Part shown: positions 13,245-21,746 of the stretch, in pieces | Numbering within the stretch: the stretch's first letter is position 1 | How the letters are laid out: the number at the start of each line of letters is the position of its first letter | From: a virus | IMG/VR virus record: IMGVR_UViG_3300031718_000001 | Coordinates: 62,001 to 126,000 of that record | Reading direction: 5' to 3' (one strand) | Length of the DNA stretch: 64,000 nucleotides | Program-made: the position numbers and the translations under genes | The notes under the pieces: generated by a model | What the model was told of the DNA's origin: nothing | The model's input: only the letters and a program-made list of their open reading frames with translations | Database searches by the model: none

Positions 13245-16200
13245 TTGCGTAAGTACGCAAGCCTGGAAGTGCTGGAGTCCTGGCGGGTTCCGCAGCAGGC
13301 AGGTCCCGCTGGCCTGCGGAAGGCGGCCCACCGGGTCGCGTTCGACTACACGCCGCGGGCCGGGTATCTCTACGTCCGGTCGAGGATGATCTCCTCCCGG
13401 ACCAACGACAACCATGACACCTTCCCCGCAGGCGAGATCGAAAAGGGATACCGGACGTTCCTGGGCAAGCCGGTATTCATCAACCACCACAACGCAAATC
13501 ACCGGCGCGCTCGCGGGGTGGTCGTCGCTGTCGCCCTGCACCGTGACCGCAACCCGGACAAGAGCCCCGACACCTGGGTCGAGGGGCTGATGGAGATCGA
13601 CGCCCAGCGCTTCCCGAAACTGGCCCAGGCAATCCTGGCGGGCAAGGTCAACCGCACCAGCATGGGCGTCGATGTCGAGTGGTCGCGCTGCTCAGCATGC
13701 GGGAACAAGGCCACCTCCCCGGCTGAGTACTGCCACCACCTGCCAGCACTCAAGGGCAAGAAGATCCGCAAGACCAACCCGGCTACCGGCAAGGTCGAGG
13801 AGCGGCTGATCCACGAGATCTGCGCCGGGTTGTCGTTCTTCGAGAACTCGCTGCTGGTCGAGGAGCCGGCTGACCCATCGGCTTATGTCCTTGATGCACC
13901 TGATGCACGTGGTCTACGAGGTATGTCAGGGTTCGACGTGACTCCACGTACGGCCAGCGCGGATCGAGGCGATGGCCTGGTCACTCACTCCGTACCGGCG
14001 GCCAATGTCCCCCAGGGTGAGCTGCCCTCTTCGTGTGCTTCCCTTCCCAACCGCCACCTGGGGAAGCAGTTCACGCTTGATAACCCGAACGTCTGCTTCG
14101 GTAAGCGTGGCGAACGGGTTCCTGGAGCCCGGCAGGCTGCGCCCCTTGGCCACCATGTCGGCGGAGTTGAAGGCGTTGGTGCCCAGGAGCCAGTGCAGGG
14201 GGTTCATGCACGGTTTCCAGTCGCAGGCGTGGCAGACCACCTGGCCCGGCGGAATGGGACCGCGCACCAGTCTCCATCCGTACCGGTGAGCACGGACACT
14301 CGACCGCTTCGAGTCCGACAGCGAGAAGCGCGGGTATCCGCTGTCAAAGAATCCTCCCGTCCACGGGTTGCAGAATCCCGGTCCAGCCGTGAAGTCGATC
14401 GAGGCGAAGTACCGCTCGATCTCCGGGGCCGTCCTTATGAAGCGTCCGTCCAGTTCGGACCTGCTGACCATGGTGTTAATACTACCGCCTACTTCCTGGG
14501 CCGGCCCGATGCCCGCGGCCTGGACAAGACGGCCGCGGCCAAGCGCGAAGGCGGCGACCACCCGTTCTTCAAGGAACACCCGGTAAGCGCTGCCAATATC
14601 GTTGCCGCTTACCACGACACCACCGACGACGAGAAGTCCCTCGGCGACCGGTGGTATGCCGATGCCCACCACGTCGCAAAGGGGATCGCCGGAGGAGATG
14701 CAGCCAAGGGAGCCGGGCTGCTGTCCGCCTACTCACCGCAGACGGCATGGCCGGTCAACATGTTCAACGCCAGCCGGGCGGCTCAGGGCGATCCGCCTGG
14801 ACCCGGCAGCGGCGCCATGGGCACGCAGCAGAAGTCGGCGATGCACATCCTCGGCGGCGAGCATCACTCGCAGGTGCTGAAGGCCCCGAAGACAGCCGCC
14901 TTCGCTCACCTGATCGAGCACGGCGGAGATACGGCGGCCGACGAGAAGAACGGCACGCACAAGGTCGTTGTTGACCGGCACGCGCTGTCGGTCGCCGTCG
15001 GCCGCCGCCTGGGCAAGGAGGAAGGCAGCAAGGCTCCGCTCGGCCAGACCCAGCACTACGAGCACGTCGCCCAGGCCTACCGCGATGCAGCAAGCCTCCT
15101 GTCCGATGCCACCGGGCGGAAGATCAGCCCGCACCAGGTTCAGGCCGCTACCTGGCTGCGCCAGATCCGCAAGAACCATGAAGAGGACAACTCCGGCAAG
15201 GGCGGCGGAGGCCTCGGAGCCGGCCGCGGCCGGGTGCAGATGCAGAACAACTCCAAGACCAGGTGGGAGCAGCATCACAAGCAGCACCATCCCGGCGGTA
15301 TCGCCGAGGAGAACATGCACTATCACGGCAGGCGGGTGCTGGCCTACGGCGAGACCCGGGTGCCGCCGCAGGTGGACACACTGCGAATGGAGGAGTGCCC
15401 GGTCTGCGGCGAGCACGACGTGTGGTCCGGCGAACGCTGCCCCGTGTGCGGATTCATCGTCCCGCCCAGCCTGTTCCGCGATCCCGACGTGACCAAGGCC
15501 CAGCAGGTCCGCCAGGAGCTGGACCAGGAGGGCGAGGTCGTCACCCAGCCGGGCGCTCCCGGTGACCCGGCCACGCAGCAGATCGGCTCCGGCGAGGATG
15601 CCGACAACCAGCTCATGAACCCGGACCAGGTAGCCCCCGACGGGACGCCAGGCGTCCAGGGCGAGGGCGGCCCGGTGCCCGCGGCTGACACAGACGGGCT
15701 GCCGCCGCTAGCCCAGCAGGGCGAGCCAGGTGACACGGGCGAAGAGGCTCAGGACGAGCAGGCCGAGGAGGACGAGGAGGCTGACGCCGAAGAGGAGGCC
15801 GAGGGCCAGGAGCTGGAAAACCAGGGCGAGGAAGCCCAGCCCGGCGTGCAGCCGGACCTCATGTGCTCCGCGTGCGGGGCCGCTTTCGCGACCGATATGG
15901 CCGCCCAGCCGGGTACGCCGTGCCCGGCCTGCCGCCAGGGGTCGCTGCAACCTGCGGGTGGACCCCCAGAAGGTACAGAAGACCCCGACGCCGAGGACGA
16001 AGAGGACGAGGACGAAGAGATGGCAGGAAGCAAGACGGGCGCCGCGCTCGCTCGCGCTCAGTCGCACCGTATCGCCGTCCTGACCGCCGAGAACGAGGTC
16101 CTGACGGAGCAGCTCCGCTTCCTCGCCTCGGCCGCGGGCGTAGACCGGCACCTGGACGCGATCCGCTCGCAGGTGCTCCGCAGGCACGCGGATGTGCTCA

Positions 16201-16985
16201 ACCCGGCCAGCCCCGTGCCGGACCCGCCCGAGGCCCCGGCAACCGAGAGCACCGAGCAGGCGCTCCAGCCGCTGGCCCAGGATGACCCGTCGCGGCCGGG
16301 TGCCACGCCGGGCGCCAACGCCGGGGTCGCAGCCGAGCAGATGACTACGGCGATCACGCCGGGAGTCGAGATGCAGACTCCGCCGGCCACCAACCTGATC
16401 GACGTGACGGCACCGGTCACCGGCACCAACCCGAGCCAGGACGGCGGCGTGCCGATCCAGCAGCGGCGGATCGAGACCGATGTGAGGGTCGATCCTGATC
16501 CGCTGAAGGCTCACGGGCCTGGCATCGGCGGCCTGGGCGACAACGGCGCCGCCTTCCCCTGGATGCTGGAGGCCCAGCAGCCGCAGGGCCAGCAGCGCCA
16601 GGGGGTTCAGACCGGCCAGGGGATGCGCGCTGCTGCGCTCAATGGCGGCAGTCACCTCGCTCCGCCGGATGAGGCAGCCACCGCCAACCGGACGTTCGCC
16701 TCGATCCGGCTGGCCAGGCTGCGGATCGCCACCGGCTCGGTGCAGGGCGATGAGCTGATGGTCGCCGAGCGGATCGAGAAGGACGCCTCGCTGCCGACGG
16801 CGCTGATCGAGCACGAGATCGCGGTGCTGTCCCGGATGCCGCAGCAGCCGGCCTACCCGCAGCAGCGGCAGATGCAGCGCGCCGGGGCTGCCAGGCAGGC
16901 ACCGTCGCTCGCCTCGGTCGGCGCCTCGATGGGATACGCGCCAGCGGCCATGGACGACATGGACGGCGCGGACCTCTTCCTCTGA
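13245..16985 (+). CDS. capsid maturation protease / scaffold polyprotein interrupted by antisense HNH gene
   Basis: 1246 residues, TTG start immediately after the hairpin. Residues 1-212 look like an actinophage prohead protease (FINHHNANH, NRTSMGVDVEW, a CSACG...CHH metal site). Residues 213-414 are encoded by the strand opposite an HNH gene and look like noise. Then follow a DUF7178-like domain (about 429-650; SAYSPQTAWPVN, VVVDRHALSVAVGRR), a zinc ribbon (717-740; CPVCGEHDVW, CPVCGF), acidic linkers, a second CxxC pair (872-900), a short coiled coil (944-964) and a scaffold-like tail. The protease would cleave scaffold during head maturation. It precedes the capsid genes. Alternatives are two separate products or removal of the insert. 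Confidence 0.65.
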   Translation: MRKYASLEVLESWRVPQQAGPAGLRKAAHRVAFDYTPRAGYLYVRSRMISSRTNDNHDTFPAGEIEKGYRTFLGKPVFINHHNANHRRARGVVVAVALHRDRNPDKSPDTWVEGLMEIDAQRFPKLAQAILAGKVNRTSMGVDVEWSRCSACGNKATSPAEYCHHLPALKGKKIRKTNPATGKVEERLIHEICAGLSFFENSLLVEEPADPSAYVLDAPDARGLRGMSGFDVTPRTASADRGDGLVTHSVPAANVPQGELPSSCASLPNRHLGKQFTLDNPNVCFGKRGERVPGARQAAPLGHHVGGVEGVGAQEPVQGVHARFPVAGVADHLARRNGTAHQSPSVPVSTDTRPLRVRQREARVSAVKESSRPRVAESRSSREVDRGEVPLDLRGRPYEASVQFGPADHGVNTTAYFLGRPDARGLDKTAAAKREGGDHPFFKEHPVSAANIVAAYHDTTDDEKSLGDRWYADAHHVAKGIAGGDAAKGAGLLSAYSPQTAWPVNMFNASRAAQGDPPGPGSGAMGTQQKSAMHILGGEHHSQVLKAPKTAAFAHLIEHGGDTAADEKNGTHKVVVDRHALSVAVGRRLGKEEGSKAPLGQTQHYEHVAQAYRDAASLLSDATGRKISPHQVQAATWLRQIRKNHEEDNSGKGGGGLGAGRGRVQMQNNSKTRWEQHHKQHHPGGIAEENMHYHGRRVLAYGETRVPPQVDTLRMEECPVCGEHDVWSGERCPVCGFIVPPSLFRDPDVTKAQQVRQELDQEGEVVTQPGAPGDPATQQIGSGEDADNQLMNPDQVAPDGTPGVQGEGGPVPAADTDGLPPLAQQGEPGDTGEEAQDEQAEEDEEADAEEEAEGQELENQGEEAQPGVQPDLMCSACGAAFATDMAAQPGTPCPACRQGSLQPAGGPPEGTEDPDAEDEEDEDEEMAGSKTGAALARAQSHRIAVLTAENEVLTEQLRFLASAAGVDRHLDAIRSQVLRRHADVLNPASPVPDPPEAPATESTEQALQPLAQDDPSRPGATPGANAGVAAEQMTTAITPGVEMQTPPATNLIDVTAPVTGTNPSQDGGVPIQQRRIETDVRVDPDPLKAHGPGIGGLGDNGAAFPWMLEAQQPQGQQRQGVQTGQGMRAAALNGGSHLAPPDEAATANRTFASIRLARLRIATGSVQGDELMVAERIEKDASLPTALIEHEIAVLSRMPQQPAYPQQRQMQRAGAARQAPSLASVGASMGYAPAAMDDMDGADLFL
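13881..13919 (+). repeat. recoded copy of HNH target (left)
   Basis: Encodes AYVLDAPDARGLR; the right copy at 14487-14525 encodes AYFLGRPDARGLD. Nine of 13 residues agree, and eight of the nine shared codons differ at the third base. The distance is 606 bp, a multiple of three. Confidence 0.75.
13926..14471 (-). CDS. HNH homing endonuclease inside protease gene
   Basis: 181 residues on the minus strand. The HNH core is VVCHACDWKPCMNPLHWLLGTN followed by NSADM (residues about 78-106), close to the HNH_3 pattern. The C-terminal part (LGDIGRRYGVSDQAIASIRAGRTW) is a helix-turn-helix that would bind DNA. The ATG at 14471 is preceded by TAGTAT with a 7-nt gap and no ribosome site, so it is probably expressed leaderless. 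It cuts DNA at a homing site, most likely the uninterrupted protease gene. Codon use is less GC-rich than its neighbours at the edges, which supports recent acquisition. Confidence 0.85.
   Translation of the reverse strand: MVSRSELDGRFIRTAPEIERYFASIDFTAGPGFCNPWTGGFFDSGYPRFSLSDSKRSSVRAHRYGWRLVRGPIPPGQVVCHACDWKPCMNPLHWLLGTNAFNSADMVAKGRSLPGSRNPFATLTEADVRVIKRELLPQVAVGKGSTRRGQLTLGDIGRRYGVSDQAIASIRAGRTWSHVEP
14487..14525 (+). repeat. target copy for HNH (right)
   Basis: Encodes AYFLGRPDARGLD with host-like codons; pairs with the recoded copy at 13881. Confidence 0.75.
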
Positions 16986-17082
16986 TGACCTACGCCGACG
17001 TGATGCCTTTCCCGCCTCCGGCCCCGGAAGGAATAGCAGGAGGCCGGCAGGCCCCGGTCCTTGAAGAGATGAGGAAGACGCC

Positions 17083-17685
17083 GTGATCCGCACGTACCTG
17101 TCGAACGACTACGTGAAGCGCACGATCCGGCCGCTGTTCGCGTGGACGCAGGCGACGCCAAAGCCATGCTTCCTGGACCCGGCCTGGACCCGTGCTATCC
17201 CGATCTGGCCCGGCTTCGGATTCGTCCGTACCGGAGGCGACCTGGTTGCGCCGGCTGGCGCTACCAGCTCCCAGATGGGCGGCAAGACGATGAACGCCGC
17301 CACGACCCAGACCCCGGTCTACGGGCTCGGGGCGCTGTACGTCGGCGGCGACGGGATCGACGAGCTGCTGTACGCCGGCATCAATGCCTTCGCAGTCTGG
17401 GTGCTAGGACCAGATGCGGAGTTCGAGATCCTGGCTCCCGCGTTCGACGCCACGCAGACCTGGACGGACCCCTCGGACGGCTCCGGCGCCGCCCTGGTGG
17501 GCATCTCCCTGGCCGGCAGCAACCAGGGCATGCTCATCCCCTGGGCCTCCACAGGCAACGTGAGCGCGCCGGTCGCCCGGCTGCTCAAGGTCAACTCCTC
17601 CACCAAGCTCACCATCGGGGGCCTGACTGCGTTCAGCGCTGCCGAACTCGCCCTGGCCACGTCGAGCGTCACCGGCCGGGACTAA
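17083..17685 (+). CDS. putative head decoration protein
   Basis: 200 residues, GTG behind gaggaagacgcc. A beta-rich sequence with many Gly, Thr and Ala, no Cys cluster and no membrane segment. It lies between scaffold and major capsid protein, the usual place of a decoration or stabilising protein. The call rests on position; no specific family is recognised. Confidence 0.6.
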   Translation: MIRTYLSNDYVKRTIRPLFAWTQATPKPCFLDPAWTRAIPIWPGFGFVRTGGDLVAPAGATSSQMGGKTMNAATTQTPVYGLGALYVGGDGIDELLYAGINAFAVWVLGPDAEFEILAPAFDATQTWTDPSDGSGAALVGISLAGSNQGMLIPWASTGNVSAPVARLLKVNSSTKLTIGGLTAFSAAELALATSSVTGRD

Positions 17686-17722
17686 GACCCCACCACGCGG
17701 GAACGCAGGAAAGGACCCCCAG

Positions 17723-18751
17723 ATGACAGAGCTGGCCACTGTTTCGGCTGGCGGGCAGCTAGCGCTGGCTCCGCAGGGCGGCGGCCTGCGACCGCGTGTT
17801 GCCTCCCGGAAGAGCGACGACTACGTAGCCCAGATCGAGGCACGCCGCGCCCGAACCGGCGGCCAGAGCCTGACTCGCGAGGCCAAGGTCCGCAAGATGG
17901 CCTTGATCTTGTCGGACGAGATGCACGGCTTCCGCAGGCTGGGAGTCGGCATGGTCGGCCCCATCCAGCTCAAGCTGCGCTACCAGGGCATCGTGCGCAA
18001 TGTCCTGGTCGAGGACCCGGTGACCCCGGGTACCCCGGTCGAGTACGACGTGTGGGATGACCTCGGCCAGGCCTACATCCTGTCCGGAACCGAGGGCGAA
18101 GTCCGGGTCACCCCGTTCGAGGGTAAGCGAATCCCTGTCCGGTTCTTCCGCATCGCCTCGCGCCCGGCCCTCCGCAAGGAGGACCTGTTCTACCTGCGGA
18201 TCAACGCGGTCGAGCAGGCTCAGGACGAGACCAAGCAGGCGATCCTCAAGCAGGAGGACGCCCGGCTGCTCGTCCTGCTCCAAGCCGCGATCACGGACTA
18301 CGCCACCCGGCCCGACCATGTGGTCACCCCGAACCACAACATCACCGAGGCCAGCGGCTACCTGACCCCGGGCTCGATGTACTCGGCCGTGGCCATGACC
18401 GACCTGCACGAGCTGCCCAGCGCGCGGATCCTGATCAACCCGTTTGACTACCGGGACATGTTCCGCTGGGATATCAACCAGACCGGCTGGGCTTTCAAGG
18501 ACAGGGTGGTCGCCGGCGAGACGATCACCAGCTTCGGCGAGTTCCAGATTCAGCGTTCGATCATCGTGCCCCAGGCCAAGATCTTCCTGGCCCCAGAGCC
18601 GAATTTCCTCGGTGTCTTCCCGATTCTTTACTCGCTCGATGTCGAGGAGAATCACAACGTCGAGGCATTCTGGAAGGGATGGGTGTTTGATGAGATGGTT
18701 GCCATGAGCATCCTGAACCCCCGCGGGCTCGCCAGCATCACCAAGTCGTAA
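17723..18751 (+). CDS. major capsid protein
   Basis: 342 residues, ATG behind aggaaaggaccccc. The N-arm (about 1-60) is basic, followed by alpha/beta composition typical of an HK97-like subunit, with ILINPFDYRDMFRWDINQTGWAFKDRVVAGE and VPQAKIFLAPEPNFLGVFPI in the C-terminal half. Length is near the usual 300-400 residues. Placement after protease-scaffold and decoration genes supports the call. It would assemble into the icosahedral shell after cleavage by the upstream protease. Confidence 0.8.
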   Translation: MTELATVSAGGQLALAPQGGGLRPRVASRKSDDYVAQIEARRARTGGQSLTREAKVRKMALILSDEMHGFRRLGVGMVGPIQLKLRYQGIVRNVLVEDPVTPGTPVEYDVWDDLGQAYILSGTEGEVRVTPFEGKRIPVRFFRIASRPALRKEDLFYLRINAVEQAQDETKQAILKQEDARLLVLLQAAITDYATRPDHVVTPNHNITEASGYLTPGSMYSAVAMTDLHELPSARILINPFDYRDMFRWDINQTGWAFKDRVVAGETITSFGEFQIQRSIIVPQAKIFLAPEPNFLGVFPILYSLDVEENHNVEAFWKGWVFDEMVAMSILNPRGLASITKS

Positions 18752-18762
18752 CAGGAGCAGTC

Positions 18763-19140
18763 ATGAACGACAAGCACAGCGGGCACCGTCACGGGGAGGG
18801 CGGGGACCTGAGCGGGCTGCGCCAGGAGGCCGCCAAGGAGCTGGGGCAGGAAGAGGCCGAGCGCCGCGCCGATGAGTCGGCGCAGCGGGCCAAGGACGCT
18901 ACTGCCGCCCGCACGGCGTTCGAGGTCCAGCAGAAGGACCGGGCCAGGACCGAGGCCCAGCAGGACCTGGAGCGGCAGACTACCGACGAGAACGACCGGG
19001 AGCGCTACGCCGAACTCCAGCGGATCGAGGCCGAGGCCATCGAGCAGGCTGACGAGGACGCTCGGGCGGCCGGGCGCAAGACATCGACCGAGGCCGAGGC
19101 CGAGGCCGAAGAGCCTGACCAGGAGACGCCCGAGGACTAG
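18763..19140 (+). CDS. highly charged helical protein
   Basis: 125 residues, ATG behind aggagcagtc. More than half the residues are Glu, Asp, Lys, Arg or Gln, with Ala spacing, predicted to be one long helix or coiled coil and a Glu-rich tail. It follows the capsid gene and may be an internal head or scaffold-like protein. No family recognised. Confidence 0.6.
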   Translation: MNDKHSGHRHGEGGDLSGLRQEAAKELGQEEAERRADESAQRAKDATAARTAFEVQQKDRARTEAQQDLERQTTDENDRERYAELQRIEAEAIEQADEDARAAGRKTSTEAEAEAEEPDQETPED

Positions 19141-19238
19141 GCTCGCCTGGGACATCAACCACACCTGAATTCCCTTCCCGCAAGGGAGTGCCGCATAGCG
19201 GCCGCATCTCCTCGGTTCCTTAGCCGGTCCCGGGAGAA

Positions 19239-19264
19239 CCAGGAGCCCCGTGCGGGGCTCCTGG
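19239..19264 (+). terminator. terminator after head module
   Basis: Perfect dyad 19239-19250 with 19253-19264, GC-rich. It separates the capsid genes from the small-gene region. A following T run is weak. Confidence 0.7.
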
Positions 19265-19299
19265 CCATTTCCGGCTTGCTCCTGTTACCGTCCCTGGTC

Positions 19300-19764
19300 A
19301 TGGCAGAGAGAGAAGACCGGGCCAGCCGGACCATCCAGGCGGTAGCCGACAGCCAGCAGTCCGGGCGCCGGGGTGCCCTGGCCCGGCTCCAGGCCCTGGA
19401 GGCGGTGCTCAACGAGGAGTTCACCGGCCAGGCACTGAACGAGGTCCTGCGGGTAAACGTCCTCGCCGTCTGCGGGACCATGATCCAGCCGCCCGCCGGG
19501 TACCGGTGGCAGGTCGAGCAGTACGACAGCCGCCTCTACCCGTACCTGGAACGCCTCACCGGCCTGCCGGAGGGATACCGTTTCGCGGCCCGGGTCACGA
19601 TCGGCTTCGACGGGGGCAATCACCCGCTGCGCGCCGACCTGTGGGGGTGCACCAGGTGCTCGTCCATCATCTTCCCTGACGGCCGCGAGGGCCATGACCG
19701 GTTTCATGCCGGGATCGACGGCCTGCTCGACGGAGCCAACCAGGTAGCCGTTACCGGCTCATAA
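19300..19764 (+). CDS. hypothetical protein, probably leaderless
   Basis: 154 residues from ATG 19300. TACCGT at 19286-19291 lies 8 nt before the ATG and no ribosome site is seen, so transcription probably begins at or next to the ATG. A CTRC pair (about residue 127) near the C-terminus may bind metal with a nearby His. Function unknown. Confidence 0.6.
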   Translation: MAEREDRASRTIQAVADSQQSGRRGALARLQALEAVLNEEFTGQALNEVLRVNVLAVCGTMIQPPAGYRWQVEQYDSRLYPYLERLTGLPEGYRFAARVTIGFDGGNHPLRADLWGCTRCSSIIFPDGREGHDRFHAGIDGLLDGANQVAVTGS

Positions 19765-19798
19765 CGGGCCATTCGGGCCTTCTGATACTTTTCTTGCT

Positions 19799-20218
19799 AT
19801 GCCGAACAACGGGATCCTCGACCTGCTCGACCATAAGGCGCTGGAGTACCTGTACGGGCTCGACGATGACGTGGTGTCCTGCCTGGGCGATCACCACGAC
19901 TGGGAGAAGCTCAACCCGCGGAAGGGCATACCCGCCGTCGCCAACCACGACGGCAGCTACCAGCTCATCTCCACCTGCGGTGACTGCGGCCGGATCCGGT
20001 TCAAGACCACCCTGGTCGGCGGGGCATGGGATATGACCGCGAAGTGGGAGTACCGCGACGGCCCGAGGCCGCCAAAGGGCCTGGGCCTGACCAGGACCGC
20101 CTACGCCGCCGAGAACGGGCGGCGGATCAGCGAGGCACTCCGGGCTCAGGCGAGGGCGAAGAAGGCCGCCAGGCGTCGTCCCCCGAAAGGAAAAGCCCTG
20201 GCTGATAGCCAGAGCTAG
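19799..20218 (+). CDS. hypothetical protein with CxxC and basic tail
   Basis: 139 residues, ATG without ribosome site; TACTTT lies 9 nt upstream, so probably leaderless. It has HHDWEK, CGDCGRIRF (about residues 61-69) and a Lys/Arg-rich C-terminus (RAQARAKKAARRRPPKGK), a pattern that suggests a nucleic-acid binding zinc protein. Unknown family. Confidence 0.6.
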   Translation: MPNNGILDLLDHKALEYLYGLDDDVVSCLGDHHDWEKLNPRKGIPAVANHDGSYQLISTCGDCGRIRFKTTLVGGAWDMTAKWEYRDGPRPPKGLGLTRTAYAAENGRRISEALRAQARAKKAARRRPPKGKALADSQS

Positions 20219-20236
20219 TTCCTGTCTCCGGGAGAC

Positions 20237-20273
20237 GTGCCCGGCCGGAGGGCTGTCTCGGTAGACCGGGCAC
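20237..20273 (+). terminator. hairpin, possible terminator
   Basis: GTGCCCGG (20237-20244) pairs with CCGGGCAC (20266-20273) just after the stop at 20218. No T run. Confidence 0.45.
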
Positions 20274-20292
20274 CCTCATAATGACAGACTGT

Positions 20293-20313
20293 CGATCAGA
20301 TGTGAACTGATCG
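20293..20313. promoter_or_regulatory. operator-like inverted repeat
   Basis: CGATCAG, 7-nt spacer, CTGATCG, a perfect dyad 31 bp before a small HTH-like gene at 20345, which could be its ligand. Confidence 0.45.
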
Positions 20314-20344
20314 TAGGCGATTACCCGATGGTAAGTTTATTGCT

Positions 20345-20518
20345 ATGCCACTATCGCCGCAGCAGGCAGCGGACCTCTACCGCTCCGGGCGCTCAGCCTG
20401 CGTCATCGCCGCCGAGCACAAGCTCACCCGCTCAGGCACCGAGGACAAGATCCGCCGCGGGGGCCTGCGCGGGCTTGTCTGGTGCGCTCTTCACCGCACA
20501 TACGAAGAGCTGCATTGA
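20345..20518 (+). CDS. small HTH-like protein
   Basis: 57 residues, ATG without ribosome site and with TAAGTT 7 nt upstream, so probably leaderless. AADLYRSGRSACVIAAEHKLTRSGTEDKIRRGG, described here by its start and end residues, has the spacing of a helix-turn-helix with a basic recognition helix. A dyad at 20293 may be its operator. The stop overlaps the TTG of the next gene. Confidence 0.5.
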   Translation: MPLSPQQAADLYRSGRSACVIAAEHKLTRSGTEDKIRRGGLRGLVWCALHRTYEELH

Positions 20519-20679
20519 GCGAGATCGACTGGCAGTCGATGTTCGCCAAGTACGCCGATATCGTCGAGGACGCCGAGGGCGTCACCTTCCTCCAGCAGGA
20601 CCCCATCCGGCCGGACTCGCCAGGTTGGTCGCCCGGAGAGTGGGCGGCAATCAGCGCGCTGTACCCGCCTAGTGAATAG
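20515..20679 (+). CDS. small acidic hypothetical protein
   Basis: 54 residues. TTG start overlaps the previous TGA (TTGA), and its stop overlaps the next GTG, so three genes are coupled. Acidic, with DWQSMF near the N-terminus and GWSPGEWAAISALYP at the C-terminus. Function unknown. Confidence 0.5.
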   Translation: MSEIDWQSMFAKYADIVEDAEGVTFLQQDPIRPDSPGWSPGEWAAISALYPPSE

Positions 20680-20914
20680 CCCGCAGCGCTGGGAATACAA
20701 GATCGAGCCGATCTTCAACCCGATCCGGGCCGAAGCCGTGCTGAACAGCTTCGCTGATCAGGGCTGGCGCCTGGCGGCCGTCTTGTGGCCCGGCCAGGAG
20801 CACCAGTTCGTTGACCCGGCGAACCACAGGTCCGTGGCAAAGGGGCCGTGGTTCATACTGGAGCGGGAATACAACGCAGAGGAGGAGGTGAGCCATGGAG
20901 ATCCTGGCGACTAA
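20672..20914 (+). CDS. DUF4177-like small protein
   Basis: 80 residues, GTG start overlapping the previous stop. WEYKIEPIFNPIRAEAVLNSFADQGWRLAAVL, given in two parts here as WEYKIEP and NSFADQGWRLA, follows the DUF4177 pattern of a WEYK strand and an LN-x-GW helix. These small proteins are common in phages and plasmids; role unknown. Confidence 0.6.
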   Translation: MNSPQRWEYKIEPIFNPIRAEAVLNSFADQGWRLAAVLWPGQEHQFVDPANHRSVAKGPWFILEREYNAEEEVSHGDPGD

Positions 20915-21128
20915 GGACCTGGAGCGGCGGCTGAACCGGCTGTCTATTTCTGACCGGTTCCGGCTGCTGAACTGGCTTGCCCGCCGGCATCCGGAGATCG
21001 TGAAGACCGGCCTGGCCAGCCTCGGGACCAGGGAGGACGTGCACATCCTCGCCTGGCACATCAACGACCCGGCCGAGACCACGGAAGGTTCAGCAGGAGA
21101 ACCTGATCCTCCTGCTGCCATGGGATAG
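20895..21128 (+). CDS. hypothetical helical protein
   Basis: 77 residues, ATG behind gaggaggtgagcc, overlapping the previous gene by 20 nt. Amphipathic helices (DLERRLNRLSISDRFRLLNWLARR) then an acidic tail. It ends an operon closed by a terminator at 21127. Confidence 0.55.
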   Translation: MEILATKDLERRLNRLSISDRFRLLNWLARRHPEIVKTGLASLGTREDVHILAWHINDPAETTEGSAGEPDPPAAMG

Positions 21129-21157
21129 AGAGCCCGTCCGGAATGGACGGGCTCTCT
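21127..21157 (+). terminator. strong hairpin terminator
   Basis: 13-bp perfect stem (21127-21139 with 21145-21157), 5-nt loop, followed by tcg. Ends the 19.3-21.1 kb small-gene run. Confidence 0.75.
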
Positions 21158-21244
21158 TCGTATACCGACATTACTGTCTGGTAGCCGGACAAAAGTGACA
21201 AGCGAGTCAGGCGGAAACCAACCCGGCACAGTAAGGTTGCCCGG

Positions 21245-21472
21245 GTGGATCAGGCAATGGAGATCATCCAGGATGAGCCGCTGATGGCGAAGCTTGCCGC
21301 GGTGCTCAGGGAAGTGTCCGATCAGGTCCGCACCGAGACCGGGTACGTCCCGGCCTTCATCAAGGTGGGGGTCCAGATGCCGGATGACAGCGTATTCGAG
21401 GCTAGGGTCGAGATCTGTCCCGACGGCTGCGGCCAGGTAATGGTGACGCCAGCAGTCCTCGGACGATTATGA
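21245..21472 (+). CDS. hypothetical protein, probably leaderless
   Basis: 75 residues, GTG start with TAAGGT 7 nt upstream and no ribosome site. Mixed helix then strands (FIKVGVQMPDDSVFEARVEICPDGCGQV). One CPDGC pair. Unknown family. Confidence 0.5.
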   Translation: MDQAMEIIQDEPLMAKLAAVLREVSDQVRTETGYVPAFIKVGVQMPDDSVFEARVEICPDGCGQVMVTPAVLGRL

Positions 21473-21479
21473 TCTCTGC

Positions 21480-21746
21480 GTGACTCAGGAAACAGCAGAG
21501 AAAAGCCCAGCCGACATAATAATCGACGCGCTCCGTCTCACCCGGGAGCGCGTGGTAGCCGATACGCTCACGGCCAAGCAGCAGAGCCGCGGCGCCCTCG
21601 ACGATGCCATCCGGCACATGCTCGTCTACAAGGACACCGGACGGGCCGGTCCTGATCCGTCGGTGCTGGCCGAGCTGCTCGGCGATCCCGATGACAGCGA
21701 GATCCGCCACGCCCTGGGAGAGTACGCCGCCGCAGTCGAGAGTTAA
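21480..21746 (+). CDS. hypothetical helical protein, probably leaderless
   Basis: 88 residues, GTG start 7 nt after the preceding stop, with TATGAT 6 nt upstream, so it may have its own transcript. Helical, slightly acidic; the middle (SRGALDDAIRHMLVYKDT) resembles small DNA-associated or toxin-neutralising helices but no family is assigned. Confidence 0.5.
   Translation: MTQETAEKSPADIIIDALRLTRERVVADTLTAKQQSRGALDDAIRHMLVYKDTGRAGPDPSVLAELLGDPDDSEIRHALGEYAAAVES

Noticed and set aside
13881-14525. Group I intron hosting the HNH gene
   Set aside because: No group I core or splice-site signature was recognisable, and the ORF remains open; simple insertion with duplicated target explains it better, though splicing is not excluded.
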